From assembly GCA_947623205.1 (NCBI GenBank), contig CANQGM010000008.1, forward strand, positions 1 to 64,000: a stretch of DNA of 64,000 bases, given 5' to 3'. Position 1 is the stretch's first letter, and each line of letters starts with the position of its first letter. Under the pieces are notes generated by a model that had not been told where the DNA came from, did not search any database, and saw nothing but the letters and a program-made list of their open reading frames with translations. The translations under genes were made by a program, and so were the position numbers. The stretch comes from an uncultured Clostridia bacterium. Its GTDB lineage: Bacteria > Bacillota > Clostridia > Oscillospirales > Acutalibacteraceae. Below are positions 30,337 to 39,174 of the stretch, piece by piece.

Positions 30337-31035
30337 TTAATTAATTGATAAAGTAAGCTCTTCTGTTGCGGAATTATACGAAGCCGATAAGCTTTTATTG
30401 GACGCAGCCGATATTTTGCTGTCTGTTTCCGTCTTTGAATACGCGTCAGTAATGCCGTAGCCAGATAATGTTGTGGGATTGGAGCCTCCCGTGACAATAC
30501 CTTTTTCATCTACCGTTACCGCCTTATATGTACCTGCGTTAACTCCGGAATTTTTAATTGTTGCCTCAATTGATACAGCGCTGCCTAAAGTTGCTGTCGC
30601 TGTTCCGGTAATATCCCCTGTTAATTTGTGACTGACAGACGGCTTACCTGTAACTCCTGTCCATGTAACTGCCGAAGCTGTGCTTGCCGTGTATTCTTCA
30701 AATGCGTCCGCGGGGGTTTCGGTGCCGAGCTTTGTTTCGTCTTTTACGAAATACATTTTGCCCGAGCTTGTTACTTTGACTGTATCTCCGTTCTGTACGT
30801 TTGTTTTGGTCAATGCCAATCTTGCGGTATCATCTGCTACAACAACTAATCTTTCCAAAGCCGCCGGAGGCAGGTTGTCAACTGAAATTGTTCCTGTAAT
30901 AGCCGAAGCATTTACAGATGTTATATCATCTGCTGTATGAGTATGCGCCTTAAGCGCTTCAATTTTTTCTCTTGCTGTCTTATCTTTAATATCATAAGTT
31001 GTACCGCTGATTCTTATTTTTGAAATATCTGCCAT
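30337..31035 (-). CDS. Tail-fibre-like protein 2 of the orphan cluster
   Basis: A 232-residue protein. It starts with the ISKIRISGTTYDIKDKTARE module. A copy of the ~86-residue repeat domain of the 609-residue neighbour follows (SVNASAITGTISVDNLPPAAL...NGDTVKVTSSGKMYFVKDETKLGTE). After that come fibre-like segments typical of phage tail fibres: VTWTGVTGKPSVSHKLTGDITGTATA and GSNPTTLSGYGITDAYSKTETDSKIS. The last is a well-known trimeric tail-fibre motif ('LSGYGITDAY'). AGAAGGGAGATAAAAC precedes the ATG. It lies 31 bp after the 609-residue gene. Confidence 0.7.
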   Translation of the reverse strand: MADISKIRISGTTYDIKDKTAREKIEALKAHTHTADDITSVNASAITGTISVDNLPPAALERLVVVADDTARLALTKTNVQNGDTVKVTSSGKMYFVKDETKLGTETPADAFEEYTASTASAVTWTGVTGKPSVSHKLTGDITGTATATLGSAVSIEATIKNSGVNAGTYKAVTVDEKGIVTGGSNPTTLSGYGITDAYSKTETDSKISAASNKSLSASYNSATEELTLSIN

Positions 31036-31066
31036 GTTTTATCTCCCTTCTAAATTATATATATTG

Positions 31067-32896
31067 TTAAAACGATAATAATTCATTTGCTTCTTCATAA
31101 GTAGCGTTAACTGCTGTAATTTCAGTAAACGCACCCTCTGTTCCAAGTCTGCCGCTGTCTTTGACAATATAGATCTTACCTGTACTTTCTACCTTGACAA
31201 AGTCACCGTCTTGTATTAATGACGTAGTTAATTTTAATCTTGTTTCGTCATCATTTACTACCTGTATTTTTGTCAATGCCTCATCCGGCAAGTTACTAAC
31301 AGGAATCTTACCTTTAATAGCCGAAGCGTTTACAGATGTTATATCACCTGCACTGTGAGTATGCTCTCCGATTCCGAATTCTACAAAGGCACCCTCTGTT
31401 CCAAGTCTGCCGCTGTCTTTGACAATATAGATTTTACCTGTGCTTTCTACCTTGACAAAGTCGCCGTCTTGTATTAATGACGTAGTTAATTTTAATCTTG
31501 TTTCGTCATCATTTACTACCTGTATTCTTGTCAATGCCTCATCCGGCAAATTACTAACAGGAATCTTACCTTTAATAGCCGAAGCGTTTACAGATGTTAT
31601 ATCACCTGCACTGTGAGTATGCTCTCCGATTCCGAATTCTACAAAGGCACCCTCTGTTCCAAGTCTGCCGCTGTCTTTGACAATATAGATCTTACCTGTG
31701 CTTTCTACCTTGACAAAGTCGCCGTCTTGTATTAATGACGTAGTTAATCTTAATCTTGTTTCGTCATCATTTACTACCTGTATTCTTGTCAATGCCTCAT
31801 CCGGCAAGTTACTAACAGAAATTTTACCCTTAATAGCCGAAGCGTTTACAGATGTTATATCACCTGCGCTATGAGTATGCTCACTGATACCGAATTCTAC
31901 AAAGGCATCCTCTGTTCCAAGTCTGCCGCTGTCTTTGACGATATAGATCTTACCTGTGCTTTCTACCTTGATAAAGTCGCCGTCTTGTATTAATGACGTA
32001 GTTAATTTTAATCTTGTTTCGTCATCATTTACTACCTGTATTCTTGTCAATGCCTCATCCGGCAAGTTACTAACAGGAATTTTACCTGTAAGAGTAGAAG
32101 CATCTATGGAACTTGACAGCCTTTTTAGGGCATATTCAATTTGCGGCAATGAATTGTAGGTGTCTTTATAGTGTATTTTTGCCGTTGAAGGTATCGCTCC
32201 GTTTGAAATTGTTACTTGATCTGATGTATTGTTAATATATACATCAGTCAAATTTGTACAATTGCTAAGGGATCCGCCCTGAATAGCAGTGACAGATGAA
32301 GAAATAAATGCCGTTACTGACTTTTGGGCATTTGCTGAAAAATCTCCGGCGGAAAGTATAGTTTTATTTGCTATACTAAGAGGGACACCGTTTTCGTCAA
32401 ACGTAGCAGACACGGACAAAACATTTTCTTTATCCGGAATATTCATTTCCTCTATTATTTTCAACTTCTTATCAATTTCCTCAAGAAGTCTGTATATTTC
32501 GTCGCGGAGCTTAAGTGATTCCGAGTTTGGATTTGGATATTTGTCATCCTCAATAGGAATACTTTCATCTGCATACAGTCTAATTATTTCGGTCTGAAAT
32601 ATTAATTCGTCATCTTTTCTGCCCTCAATTTGCAATTCAAAATATCCGTGCATAAAAAGGTCGTTTTTCCTGACATTCCATATAATGCTTACTCCTCCGT
32701 CCTTTATTTCTGCACTGTCCGGAAAAACAGCATTTACACTGCCATCGGCAAATCGTAAAAACAGCGAAAATCTCATTGAACTGTCGGTTAGTCCCTTAAT
32801 AAAAAATTCCTCTTTTTGGGAAAGATTTTCACCAACAACACCAACACCTTCGCCATCAGTAATTTTAATGAGTTTTCTCATATCATATATAATCAT
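31067..32896 (-). CDS. Baseplate/fibre-like protein with four tandem 86-residue repeats
   Basis: A 609-residue protein. Residues ~1-120 are a beta domain resembling phage BppU-type upper-baseplate N-termini (SSMRFSLFLRFADGSVNAVFPDSAEI...SIIWNVRKNDLFMHGYFELQI). A coiled coil follows (~125-155, LRDEIYRLLEEIDKKLKIIEEM), then a leucine-rich-like patch (IQGGSLSNCTNLTDVYINN) typical of BspA-type surface repeats. Four near-identical ~86-residue repeats (SNLPDEALTRIQVVNDDETR...KIYIVKDSGRLGTE...EHTHSAGDITSVNASAIKG) fill the C-terminal half. GGAGGTG precedes the ATG. There is no signal peptide. It is first of a three-gene leftward cluster. Confidence 0.65.
   Translation of the reverse strand: MIIYDMRKLIKITDGEGVGVVGENLSQKEEFFIKGLTDSSMRFSLFLRFADGSVNAVFPDSAEIKDGGVSIIWNVRKNDLFMHGYFELQIEGRKDDELIFQTEIIRLYADESIPIEDDKYPNPNSESLKLRDEIYRLLEEIDKKLKIIEEMNIPDKENVLSVSATFDENGVPLSIANKTILSAGDFSANAQKSVTAFISSSVTAIQGGSLSNCTNLTDVYINNTSDQVTISNGAIPSTAKIHYKDTYNSLPQIEYALKRLSSSIDASTLTGKIPVSNLPDEALTRIQVVNDDETRLKLTTSLIQDGDFIKVESTGKIYIVKDSGRLGTEDAFVEFGISEHTHSAGDITSVNASAIKGKISVSNLPDEALTRIQVVNDDETRLRLTTSLIQDGDFVKVESTGKIYIVKDSGRLGTEGAFVEFGIGEHTHSAGDITSVNASAIKGKIPVSNLPDEALTRIQVVNDDETRLKLTTSLIQDGDFVKVESTGKIYIVKDSGRLGTEGAFVEFGIGEHTHSAGDITSVNASAIKGKIPVSNLPDEALTKIQVVNDDETRLKLTTSLIQDGDFVKVESTGKIYIVKDSGRLGTEGAFTEITAVNATYEEANELLSF
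31131..32093 (-). repeat. Four tandem 258-bp coding repeats
   Basis: Near-identical copies in direct array within the 609-residue gene. The same ACAGATGTTATATCACC stretch recurs at about 31332, 31590 and 31848. Only a few synonymous or conservative changes separate the copies, which suggests recent duplication or gene conversion and possible copy-number variation. Confidence 0.88.
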
Positions 32897-32930
32897 TTTT
32901 TCACCTCCACTTAAAGGGAAAAAATTAAAA

Positions 32931-32954
32931 AAATTGCATTGATATATGCAATTT
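32931..32954 (-). terminator. Hairpin between the membrane-protein gene and the fibre cluster
   Basis: A 9-bp stem AAATTGCAT/ATGCAATTT with a 6-nt loop. Read leftward it is followed by TTTTAATTTTTTCCC. It lies 137 bp past the stop of the 282-residue membrane protein and 35 bp ahead of the fibre gene, so it may terminate the former or attenuate the latter. Confidence 0.5.
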
Positions 32955-33090
32955 TTGCAAAAATAAAAATATAAATTTTTTAATGGTCTAAAGGCTGCGT
33001 TATATTCTTAAAATTAAACTGCCGTTTTTTAATCTCCTTAGTTTACATTAAAATATAGTTTTAACTTGATATGAGCATATTTAAATTCAA

Positions 33091-33939
33091 CTAATTATCT
33101 TTGCTCTCTTTCAAATTAATTCTGCGGGGAATAAAGTTTGTAATAAAATTTACGCTTTTGCCTCTGTCTTTGAGGTAAAAATATCCGACAAAATTAAAAA
33201 TTACAGCACCCACAAAGTTAACAAGCAGATCCTTCATTGTGTCAATAAGTCCAATATCAAGATAGCCGTTAATTCCCAGATTTTTACCGTTTATAACCGT
33301 TTCGGTAATCTCTTTTATTCGCGTTACATCATTTGTGCCGCCGGACAGCAGCACGGAGTTTATTGAATTTATTATAGTATCCTTTTGCATATCCCTGCCA
33401 AGCAGCATATCTACTCCAAATTCAAAAAATTCCCATACTGTTCCGGCTGTCATAGAAAAACAGAATGAAAACAGACACACAAACATAGGAGACAGGTTCA
33501 TTTTTATCTTTTCATTGCGGTTAAGTATGTCTATAAGTCCAAAGCCAACACCGGCACAAATAAACCCGTTTAGAGCATGGAGTATGGTATCCCATATAGG
33601 AATTGCCTCATAAAATGCACCGAGCTCACCCATTACATTTGCGGCAAATACAAAAATTATCATTATTACTTCCATAACATTAGGCAAATCAATGTTCATT
33701 TTATGCTCTATAAACGTAGGTATCATAAGCAAACCGAGTGACATTACACAGGTCATTGTATTCTCCCACTGACCTCTTACAATGCTGAACACCATTATCG
33801 CTAATATTACAACGCGTATTATGATATAAATTGCTGCTTTCACTTTGTGGGCTTTCATCTCGTTAATATTTACGGCGCGAAGTATTTTGGGGATAATTTT
33901 TTTCTGTTGTTTATTGTTTCTGTTCTTTTTTTTACTCAT
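33091..33939 (-). CDS. Polytopic membrane protein, DUF2238/YjdF-like
   Basis: A 282-residue membrane protein with a Lys/Asn-rich N-terminus (~40 residues) and about six to seven hydrophobic segments. The motif WDTILHALNGFICAGVGFGLI followed by FSMTAGTVWEFFEFGVD resembles the DUF2238/YjdF family, whose conserved 'W-D-x-x-x-H' and 'W-E-x-x-E' stretches suggest a metal site in the membrane. Function unknown. The sequence between the membrane segments (~170-215) is polar. It has a modest GTGGAAAT ribosome binding site. Monocistronic. Confidence 0.6.
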   Translation of the reverse strand: MSKKKNRNNKQQKKIIPKILRAVNINEMKAHKVKAAIYIIIRVVILAIMVFSIVRGQWENTMTCVMSLGLLMIPTFIEHKMNIDLPNVMEVIMIIFVFAANVMGELGAFYEAIPIWDTILHALNGFICAGVGFGLIDILNRNEKIKMNLSPMFVCLFSFCFSMTAGTVWEFFEFGVDMLLGRDMQKDTIINSINSVLLSGGTNDVTRIKEITETVINGKNLGINGYLDIGLIDTMKDLLVNFVGAVIFNFVGYFYLKDRGKSVNFITNFIPRRINLKESKDN

Positions 33940-34014
33940 ATTTCCACCCTTAACCCTAATCCGTTAATAATATACTTACTTTTTTATAACAGTATATACA
34001 AATCAACTAAAAGA

Positions 34015-34036
34015 CCTCTCTGATTCTCCAGAGAGG
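34015..34036 (-). terminator. Terminator of the activase operon
   Basis: An 8-bp stem CCTCTCTG/CAGAGAGG with a 6-nt loop. Read leftward it is followed by TCTTTTAG. It abuts the stop of the 431-residue gene. Confidence 0.75.
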
Positions 34037-34040
34037 CAAT

Positions 34041-35336
34041 TTATTTATCATCTTTTTTCTGCTCGTCAAGCTTTTTGTTGAGCTCTTCCCTGCCGACAGC
34101 AAGCATCAGCTTAATTCTGTTTTCCTGGTTGACCTTTGGCGCACCGGGATCATAGTCTATTGTAACTATGTTTGCATTAGGCTTTATTTCTTTGATTTTG
34201 CGAATTGCTCCCTTGCCGTTTATGTGGTTTGGCAAGCATCCGAAAGGTTGTGTACATACAATGTTTTCATACCCGGTTTCGGCAAGTTCAAGCATTTCTG
34301 CCGTAAGAAGCCATCCTTCCCCCATTTTGCTGCCATAACCTATTATTCCTTTTACAAGCTCTTTTGTATGGGCATACTCATGCGGCGGCACAAAGTTATA
34401 TTTTTCAGCCGCTTCAATCATCAGACCCTCAAGCTTTTTAAGGTAATTAAGAAGCATTTTACAAAATCTGTATTTTAATTTGCTTCCGCCGTACAGCTTA
34501 TAGTCTTCGATTCGGTTATCGACCTTAAACGAGGCAAACCCCATAAGACCCGGTACGCAGACCTCACAATCCTGTTCGGCAAGAAAATCTTCAAGTCCGT
34601 TATTTGCCATTTTTGAATATTTAACGTAGATCTCACCGACAATTCCAACCTTTATTTTGGGTTCTCTGTTCAGCTCAATTTTTGAAAACGATTTTGTTAT
34701 TTTATCAAGATTTTCGTCAAGCTCCTCCAGTGTATAGCCTTTTCCTTCAATGAGCATTTGAGAAATTTTTTCGCTCCACTCATTGACAAGCGCCATACTT
34801 TCTCCCTTGTTTACTTCATAAGGCTTTGTCTGATTAGACAGCAGCATAAGCTGGTCACCGTAAACAAGTCCGCCTACAAAACGTCTGATAAGCGGAAGAG
34901 TAAGCCTAAATCCGCTGTTTTTTTCCATTCCGAACGAAAGTGAAATAACCGGAACAAACTCAAACCCGGCTTTTTTCAGCGCTTTTCTCAGAAGAAAAAT
35001 ATAATTTGACGCACGGCATCCGCCGCCTGTCTGAGTAATCATCAACGCAGTTTTATGAACATCATATTTACCGCTTTGCAGCGCATTTATAAACTGACCT
35101 ATTACCAAAAGCGCAGGATAACAAGTGTCGTTATGAACATATTTAAGACCTGTCTGCGCAATTTCGGGACCGCAGGTGTCAAGCAAGTCAGACTTATAGC
35201 CGTAATGTGTAAATACATTTTGCAATATTTTAAAATGGATAGGCGCCATGTTGGGCAAAAGAATTGTATAGTCCTTTTTCATTTCTTTTGTAAAAAGCAG
35301 GCGGTCCGTTTTTTTGTCGTATTTCAACTGAGCCAT
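34041..35336 (-). CDS. 2-hydroxyacyl-CoA dehydratase-related protein (DUF2229/COG3580-3581 type)
   Basis: A 431-residue soluble protein corresponding to the C-terminal part of the large Firmicute 'acyl-CoA dehydratase activase-related' proteins. Cys-containing motifs LLDTCGPEIAQTGLKYVHNDTCYPALLVIGQ, TQTGGGCRASNY and CTQPFGCLPNHING resemble the [4Fe-4S]-binding subunits of 2-hydroxyacyl-CoA dehydratases. Residues GKGAIRKIKEIKPNANIVTIDYDPGAPKVNQENRIKLML close the protein. It starts 18 bp after the 967-residue activase gene, so the pair probably forms one complex. Physiological substrate unknown. Confidence 0.75.
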   Translation of the reverse strand: MAQLKYDKKTDRLLFTKEMKKDYTILLPNMAPIHFKILQNVFTHYGYKSDLLDTCGPEIAQTGLKYVHNDTCYPALLVIGQFINALQSGKYDVHKTALMITQTGGGCRASNYIFLLRKALKKAGFEFVPVISLSFGMEKNSGFRLTLPLIRRFVGGLVYGDQLMLLSNQTKPYEVNKGESMALVNEWSEKISQMLIEGKGYTLEELDENLDKITKSFSKIELNREPKIKVGIVGEIYVKYSKMANNGLEDFLAEQDCEVCVPGLMGFASFKVDNRIEDYKLYGGSKLKYRFCKMLLNYLKKLEGLMIEAAEKYNFVPPHEYAHTKELVKGIIGYGSKMGEGWLLTAEMLELAETGYENIVCTQPFGCLPNHINGKGAIRKIKEIKPNANIVTIDYDPGAPKVNQENRIKLMLAVGREELNKKLDEQKKDDK

Positions 35337-35354
35337 AATACAATTCCTTCCTTA

Positions 35355-38258
35355 TTAATCCCTGTCAATAGCCGCAAGCAAACTGCGAATCCGTATTTTG
35401 ACCGCACCAAGATTCGTAATTTCATCAATTTTGATCTGTGTGTATATTTTGCCCGCTTTTTCAAGAATCTCGCGCACTTCGTCTGTTGTGATAGCGTCAA
35501 CGCCGCAGCCGAATGAAACAAGCTGAATTAGCTCCATATCTTTGCGCGATGCAACATACTTTGCGGCTGCGTAAAGGCGTGAATGATAGGTCCACTGGTT
35601 AAGAACATGAGTATTAAATTTTTCAACACGGGGAGAAATTACGTCTTCACTTATAATTGCTACACCAAACCCGGCAATCAGCTTATCTATTCCGTGATTT
35701 ATTTCGGGGTCAATATGATAAGGTCTGCCTGCAAGAACAAAAATTTTCTTCCCTTCTTTTTCCGCTTGGGCAATAATTTCATTTCCCTTGTCAATTACTT
35801 TTTTTCTGTATTCGCTTTGTTCTTCATATGCTTTCTTAGAAGCAGCCCTTACTTCATTAAGCGTAAGACCCGGAAAATGTTGAGACAGCTTTTCATAAGC
35901 TTTTTGCGGAAAATCTTTTGGACGGTGAACCCCGAAATATTCCTTTATAAAATGCACCTTGTTTATATCCTTCATATTATTCTTTATAACCTCGGGATAA
36001 TATGCCACAACCGGACAATTATAATGGTTGTCGCCGAGGTGTTCGTCAAAGTTATATGAAAGACAGGGATAAAATATTGTCTGTGCGCCTTCCTCAATAA
36101 GCGTTTGAATGTGACCATGCATAAGTTTTGCGGGGAAACATACCGTATCGCTTGGTATTGTATGCTGACCGCTTCTGTAAATTTTGCGAGATGAAAAAGA
36201 GGAATGATAAACCTCAAATTTAAGTTCCGTAAAAAACCTGTACCAGAACGGATACATCTCATACATATTTAAACCCATAGGAATACCGAGTTTCCCCCGG
36301 ACTCCCTCAACAGGTTTGTATGAATCAATAAGTCTGAGTTTATAATCATAAATATTAAGTTCAGAGGTCTGCGCGCGTTTTGTAACAGGGCGCTCACATC
36401 TGTTGCCCGCAATGAATTTTCTTCCGGCGCCAAATGAATTAATTGTAAGACGGCAGTTGTTGCTGCACAAACCGCAGTTTGTTACTTTTATTTCATGAAC
36501 AAAATTTTTAATTGCGTCGGCATTAATAAGCGTACTGCAAGAGCTTTCGGCAGATTTTTCTTTTGCATAAAGCGCCGCGCCGTATGCCCCCATTAGTCCG
36601 GCAATATTCGGCCGTACAACTTCAACGCCCATTTCCTGTTCAAACGCACGCAAAACAGCGTCGTTCAAAAAAGTACCGCCCTGAACAACAATTTTTTTAC
36701 CGAGTTCTTCGGGACTTGAAGCACGAATAACCTTATAAAGAGCGTTTTTTACAACGCTGAGCGAAAGCCCTGCGGAAATATCCTCAATTGTTGCGCCGTC
36801 CTTCTGCGCCTGCTTAACACTGGAATTCATAAACACCGTACAGCGTGAGCCGAGGTCAACGGGGCGTTTTGCAAATAGTCCGAGTTTTGCAAAATCAGAT
36901 ATTTCATAACCGAGAGCATTGGCAAAGGTCTGCAAAAAACTGCCGCATCCCGATGAACATGCTTCATTAAGAAATATGTTGTCAATTGCTCCGTTATGTA
37001 TTTTAAAACATTTAATGTCCTGTCCGCCTATATCAATAATAAATTCAACATCGGGCATAAAGTATTTTGCCGCTGTAAAATGGGCAATTGTCTCAACTAC
37101 TCCGTAATCCGCATTAAATGCGTTTTTTATGATTTCTTCTCCATAGCCGGTTACCGCCGAAGCCGCCACATTTATTGTGGGATTTACAGTATATATTTCT
37201 TCAAGAAAATCCTTGATAATTTCTACGGGATTACCCTTTGAGGGAAGGTATTTTGAATAAAGGAGCTCGCCGTTTTCATTCAGCACAACACCCTTTACCG
37301 TTGTTGAACCCGCGTCCATACCGATGTATGCCCTGCCGCCGTAACCCTTGAGTTCCTTCTGCTTTACATTTGCTTTTGCGTGACGTTGTGTAAACTTTAT
37401 GTATTCTGCTTCATTTTCAAAAAGAGGGGAATTATAAGCAAAATTTCCGGAACCTCTGTAATTTTTGACCTCATTGATCACCTTGTCAAAATCAATTTTC
37501 TTTTCGGCGCACAAAGCAGCGCCGCTTGCAACATAATAAAGCGAATTTTCGGGGCATATTCCCTTTGTGCCAAGCGTTTTGTCAAAGCAATTTCGCAGCT
37601 CGCTCATAAATGTAAGCGGTCCGCCGAGATAAACTATCTGACCTTCAATTTCACGTCCCTGTGCCAAACCTGCGACAGTCTGGCTTACAACAGCATTAAA
37701 AATGCTTTCGGCAATATCACTTTTGCGTGCCCCTTGGTTTAACAGCGGCTGAATATCTGATTTTGCAAAAACACCGCAGCGTGAAGCTATGGTATATGTT
37801 TTTTCATGCTGTTTTGCAAGCTCATCCAAATCCCGGAGGTCTACATTAAGCAGCGTTGCCATTTGGTCAATAAACGCGCCTGTACCGCCTGCGCAGGTAC
37901 CGTTCATTCTTACTTCAAGTCCGTTGGTAAGGAAAAGAATTTTTGCGTCTTCGCCCCCAAGCTCAATTACAACGTCCGTTCCCGGAATAAAGGTATTTGC
38001 CGCAACTCTTGTAGCGTAAACCTCCTGAACAAATTCAATTCCGCAGGCCTCGGCAACGCCCATACCTGCTGAACCTGACATGGCGACTTCCGCCTGTTCA
38101 ACTCCGTCAATTTTTATGCGAACAGTGTTTAAAATATCTGCAATTTTTTCGGTAATCTGTGAATAGTGGCGTTCATATGTACTGTAAATTATATTGCTTT
38201 TGTCGTCAAGAACAACGCATTTTATTGTCGTTGAGCCAATGTCAAGTCCTAATTTCAA
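35355..38258 (-). CDS. BadF/HgdC-type acyl-CoA dehydratase activase, double ATPase
   Basis: A 967-residue protein with two ASKHA ATPase modules, each starting with a phosphate loop (GLDIGSTTIKCVVLD near residue 3; GMDAGSTTVKGVVLNENGE near 315) and each with the iron-sulfur Cys segment (NGTCAGGTGAFIDQMA; EACSSGCGSFLQTFANALGYE). A DUF2229-like region follows with CGLCSNNCRLTINSFGAGRKFIAGNRC and PSDTVCFPAKLMHGHIQTLIEEGA. HgdC-type activases use ATP to push an electron into a partner dehydratase. The start is TTG 38258 after AGGGGG. In many Clostridia this and the next gene are one ~1400-residue protein; here they are split. Confidence 0.85.
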   Translation of the reverse strand: MKLGLDIGSTTIKCVVLDDKSNIIYSTYERHYSQITEKIADILNTVRIKIDGVEQAEVAMSGSAGMGVAEACGIEFVQEVYATRVAANTFIPGTDVVIELGGEDAKILFLTNGLEVRMNGTCAGGTGAFIDQMATLLNVDLRDLDELAKQHEKTYTIASRCGVFAKSDIQPLLNQGARKSDIAESIFNAVVSQTVAGLAQGREIEGQIVYLGGPLTFMSELRNCFDKTLGTKGICPENSLYYVASGAALCAEKKIDFDKVINEVKNYRGSGNFAYNSPLFENEAEYIKFTQRHAKANVKQKELKGYGGRAYIGMDAGSTTVKGVVLNENGELLYSKYLPSKGNPVEIIKDFLEEIYTVNPTINVAASAVTGYGEEIIKNAFNADYGVVETIAHFTAAKYFMPDVEFIIDIGGQDIKCFKIHNGAIDNIFLNEACSSGCGSFLQTFANALGYEISDFAKLGLFAKRPVDLGSRCTVFMNSSVKQAQKDGATIEDISAGLSLSVVKNALYKVIRASSPEELGKKIVVQGGTFLNDAVLRAFEQEMGVEVVRPNIAGLMGAYGAALYAKEKSAESSCSTLINADAIKNFVHEIKVTNCGLCSNNCRLTINSFGAGRKFIAGNRCERPVTKRAQTSELNIYDYKLRLIDSYKPVEGVRGKLGIPMGLNMYEMYPFWYRFFTELKFEVYHSSFSSRKIYRSGQHTIPSDTVCFPAKLMHGHIQTLIEEGAQTIFYPCLSYNFDEHLGDNHYNCPVVAYYPEVIKNNMKDINKVHFIKEYFGVHRPKDFPQKAYEKLSQHFPGLTLNEVRAASKKAYEEQSEYRKKVIDKGNEIIAQAEKEGKKIFVLAGRPYHIDPEINHGIDKLIAGFGVAIISEDVISPRVEKFNTHVLNQWTYHSRLYAAAKYVASRKDMELIQLVSFGCGVDAITTDEVREILEKAGKIYTQIKIDEITNLGAVKIRIRSLLAAIDRD

Positions 38259-38432
38259 GTATGACGCCCCCTATGATTAAGTACAGTTACCTTAATTATA
38301 CATACTTTATTATTATAATCGTATTAATACTTTTTTTAATTCTTTAAAATAAATTTAAGTGTTTTGAATTATTTTAATATTTTGTTTGTTCAAAATTTAT
38401 ATACACCGACACCGTTATGTATATAAAAATAA

Positions 38433-38456
38433 AAACCTGTCGGTTTTGACAGGTTT
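38433..38456 (-). terminator. Terminator of the 183-residue hypothetical gene
   Basis: A 9-bp stem AAACCTGTC/GACAGGTTT with a 6-nt loop. Read leftward it is followed by TTTATTTTTATA. Confidence 0.82.
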
Positions 38457-38469
38457 ATAATACATTTGA

Positions 38470-39021
38470 TCAGAACAGCTCACCCTCGGGCGACTCTGTG
38501 TCATCTTCTTTAAAATCATTAACATCGGGGGATTGCTCTTTTGTTTTTTCATCCTCCCTTACATCCTGCGTCTCCGCGGGTTCATCTGCGGTTTCAAAAG
38601 GGGACGACTCATATTCGTTTTCATTTGAGCAGGCAACGGTTATGTCGATAATATCGGACGAATCATAGTCCTGAGTTTCAATTTCTTCGCTGCTGCCGTA
38701 AAAAATATCATTCTGGCTGTCAATAATTTTTCGGTAACAGGTGCGTGCTTTTGCAATTTTAGCTTTTGATTTCTTTATTACTTCAAAAAGCTTTTTTTGC
38801 TCATCGGTAGGTGAAACATCTCCGTTTTTTGCATTTTCAAAATAGTGCTTGCCAAGTGCGATGTATGCCCTGTTCATTAATTCACTTTCATTTTTCATAA
38901 CAAGTCTTAGTCTGTTGAGCTTAGCGTTTGTTCTGTTTTTCTCAACAAGAGACTGTGCAACTGATGAAATTGTGTCTACGGCTGTATTTACAGTACTCTT
39001 TACTGTTTCAAAAATTGTCAT
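38470..39021 (-). CDS. Hypothetical protein with acidic tail
   Basis: A 183-residue protein not assigned to a named family. The N-terminal ~35 residues form an amphipathic helix (MTIFETVKSTVNTAVDTISSVAQSLV). A helical region follows (~40-105, LRLVMKNESELMNRAYIALGKHYFENA...KKLFEVIKKSKAKIAKA). The last ~70 residues are strongly acidic and disordered. The start at 39021 follows AAGGAG at 7 nt; the longer ORF start lacks a ribosome binding site. It is divergent from the CpXC gene. Similar coiled-coil proteins in Clostridia are annotated only as hypothetical. Confidence 0.6.
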   Translation of the reverse strand: MTIFETVKSTVNTAVDTISSVAQSLVEKNRTNAKLNRLRLVMKNESELMNRAYIALGKHYFENAKNGDVSPTDEQKKLFEVIKKSKAKIAKARTCYRKIIDSQNDIFYGSSEEIETQDYDSSDIIDITVACSNENEYESSPFETADEPAETQDVREDEKTKEQSPDVNDFKEDDTESPEGELF

Positions 39022-39123
39022 TACAATTCTCCTTATATATAACATGATGACGTCAATAATTTAATTATCTTTTATTATTATGACAGATATTCTATGTAAA
39101 ATCAATATTTTTTTTAATTTTAC

Positions 39124-39152
39124 TTGTTAAAACAGACGTGCATTGTTATAAT
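39124..39152 (+). promoter_or_regulatory. Promoter of the CpXC-domain gene
   Basis: TTGTTA, a 17-nt spacer, TATAAT, about 23 nt ahead of the ATG at 39175. Confidence 0.7.
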
Positions 39153-39174
39153 TAAATTAAAAGAGGTGTTTTTT

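Noticed and set aside
31131..32093. Non-coding satellite or CRISPR repeats
   Set aside because: The 258-bp period is a multiple of three and lies in frame inside a single long gene, so it is a protein repeat.
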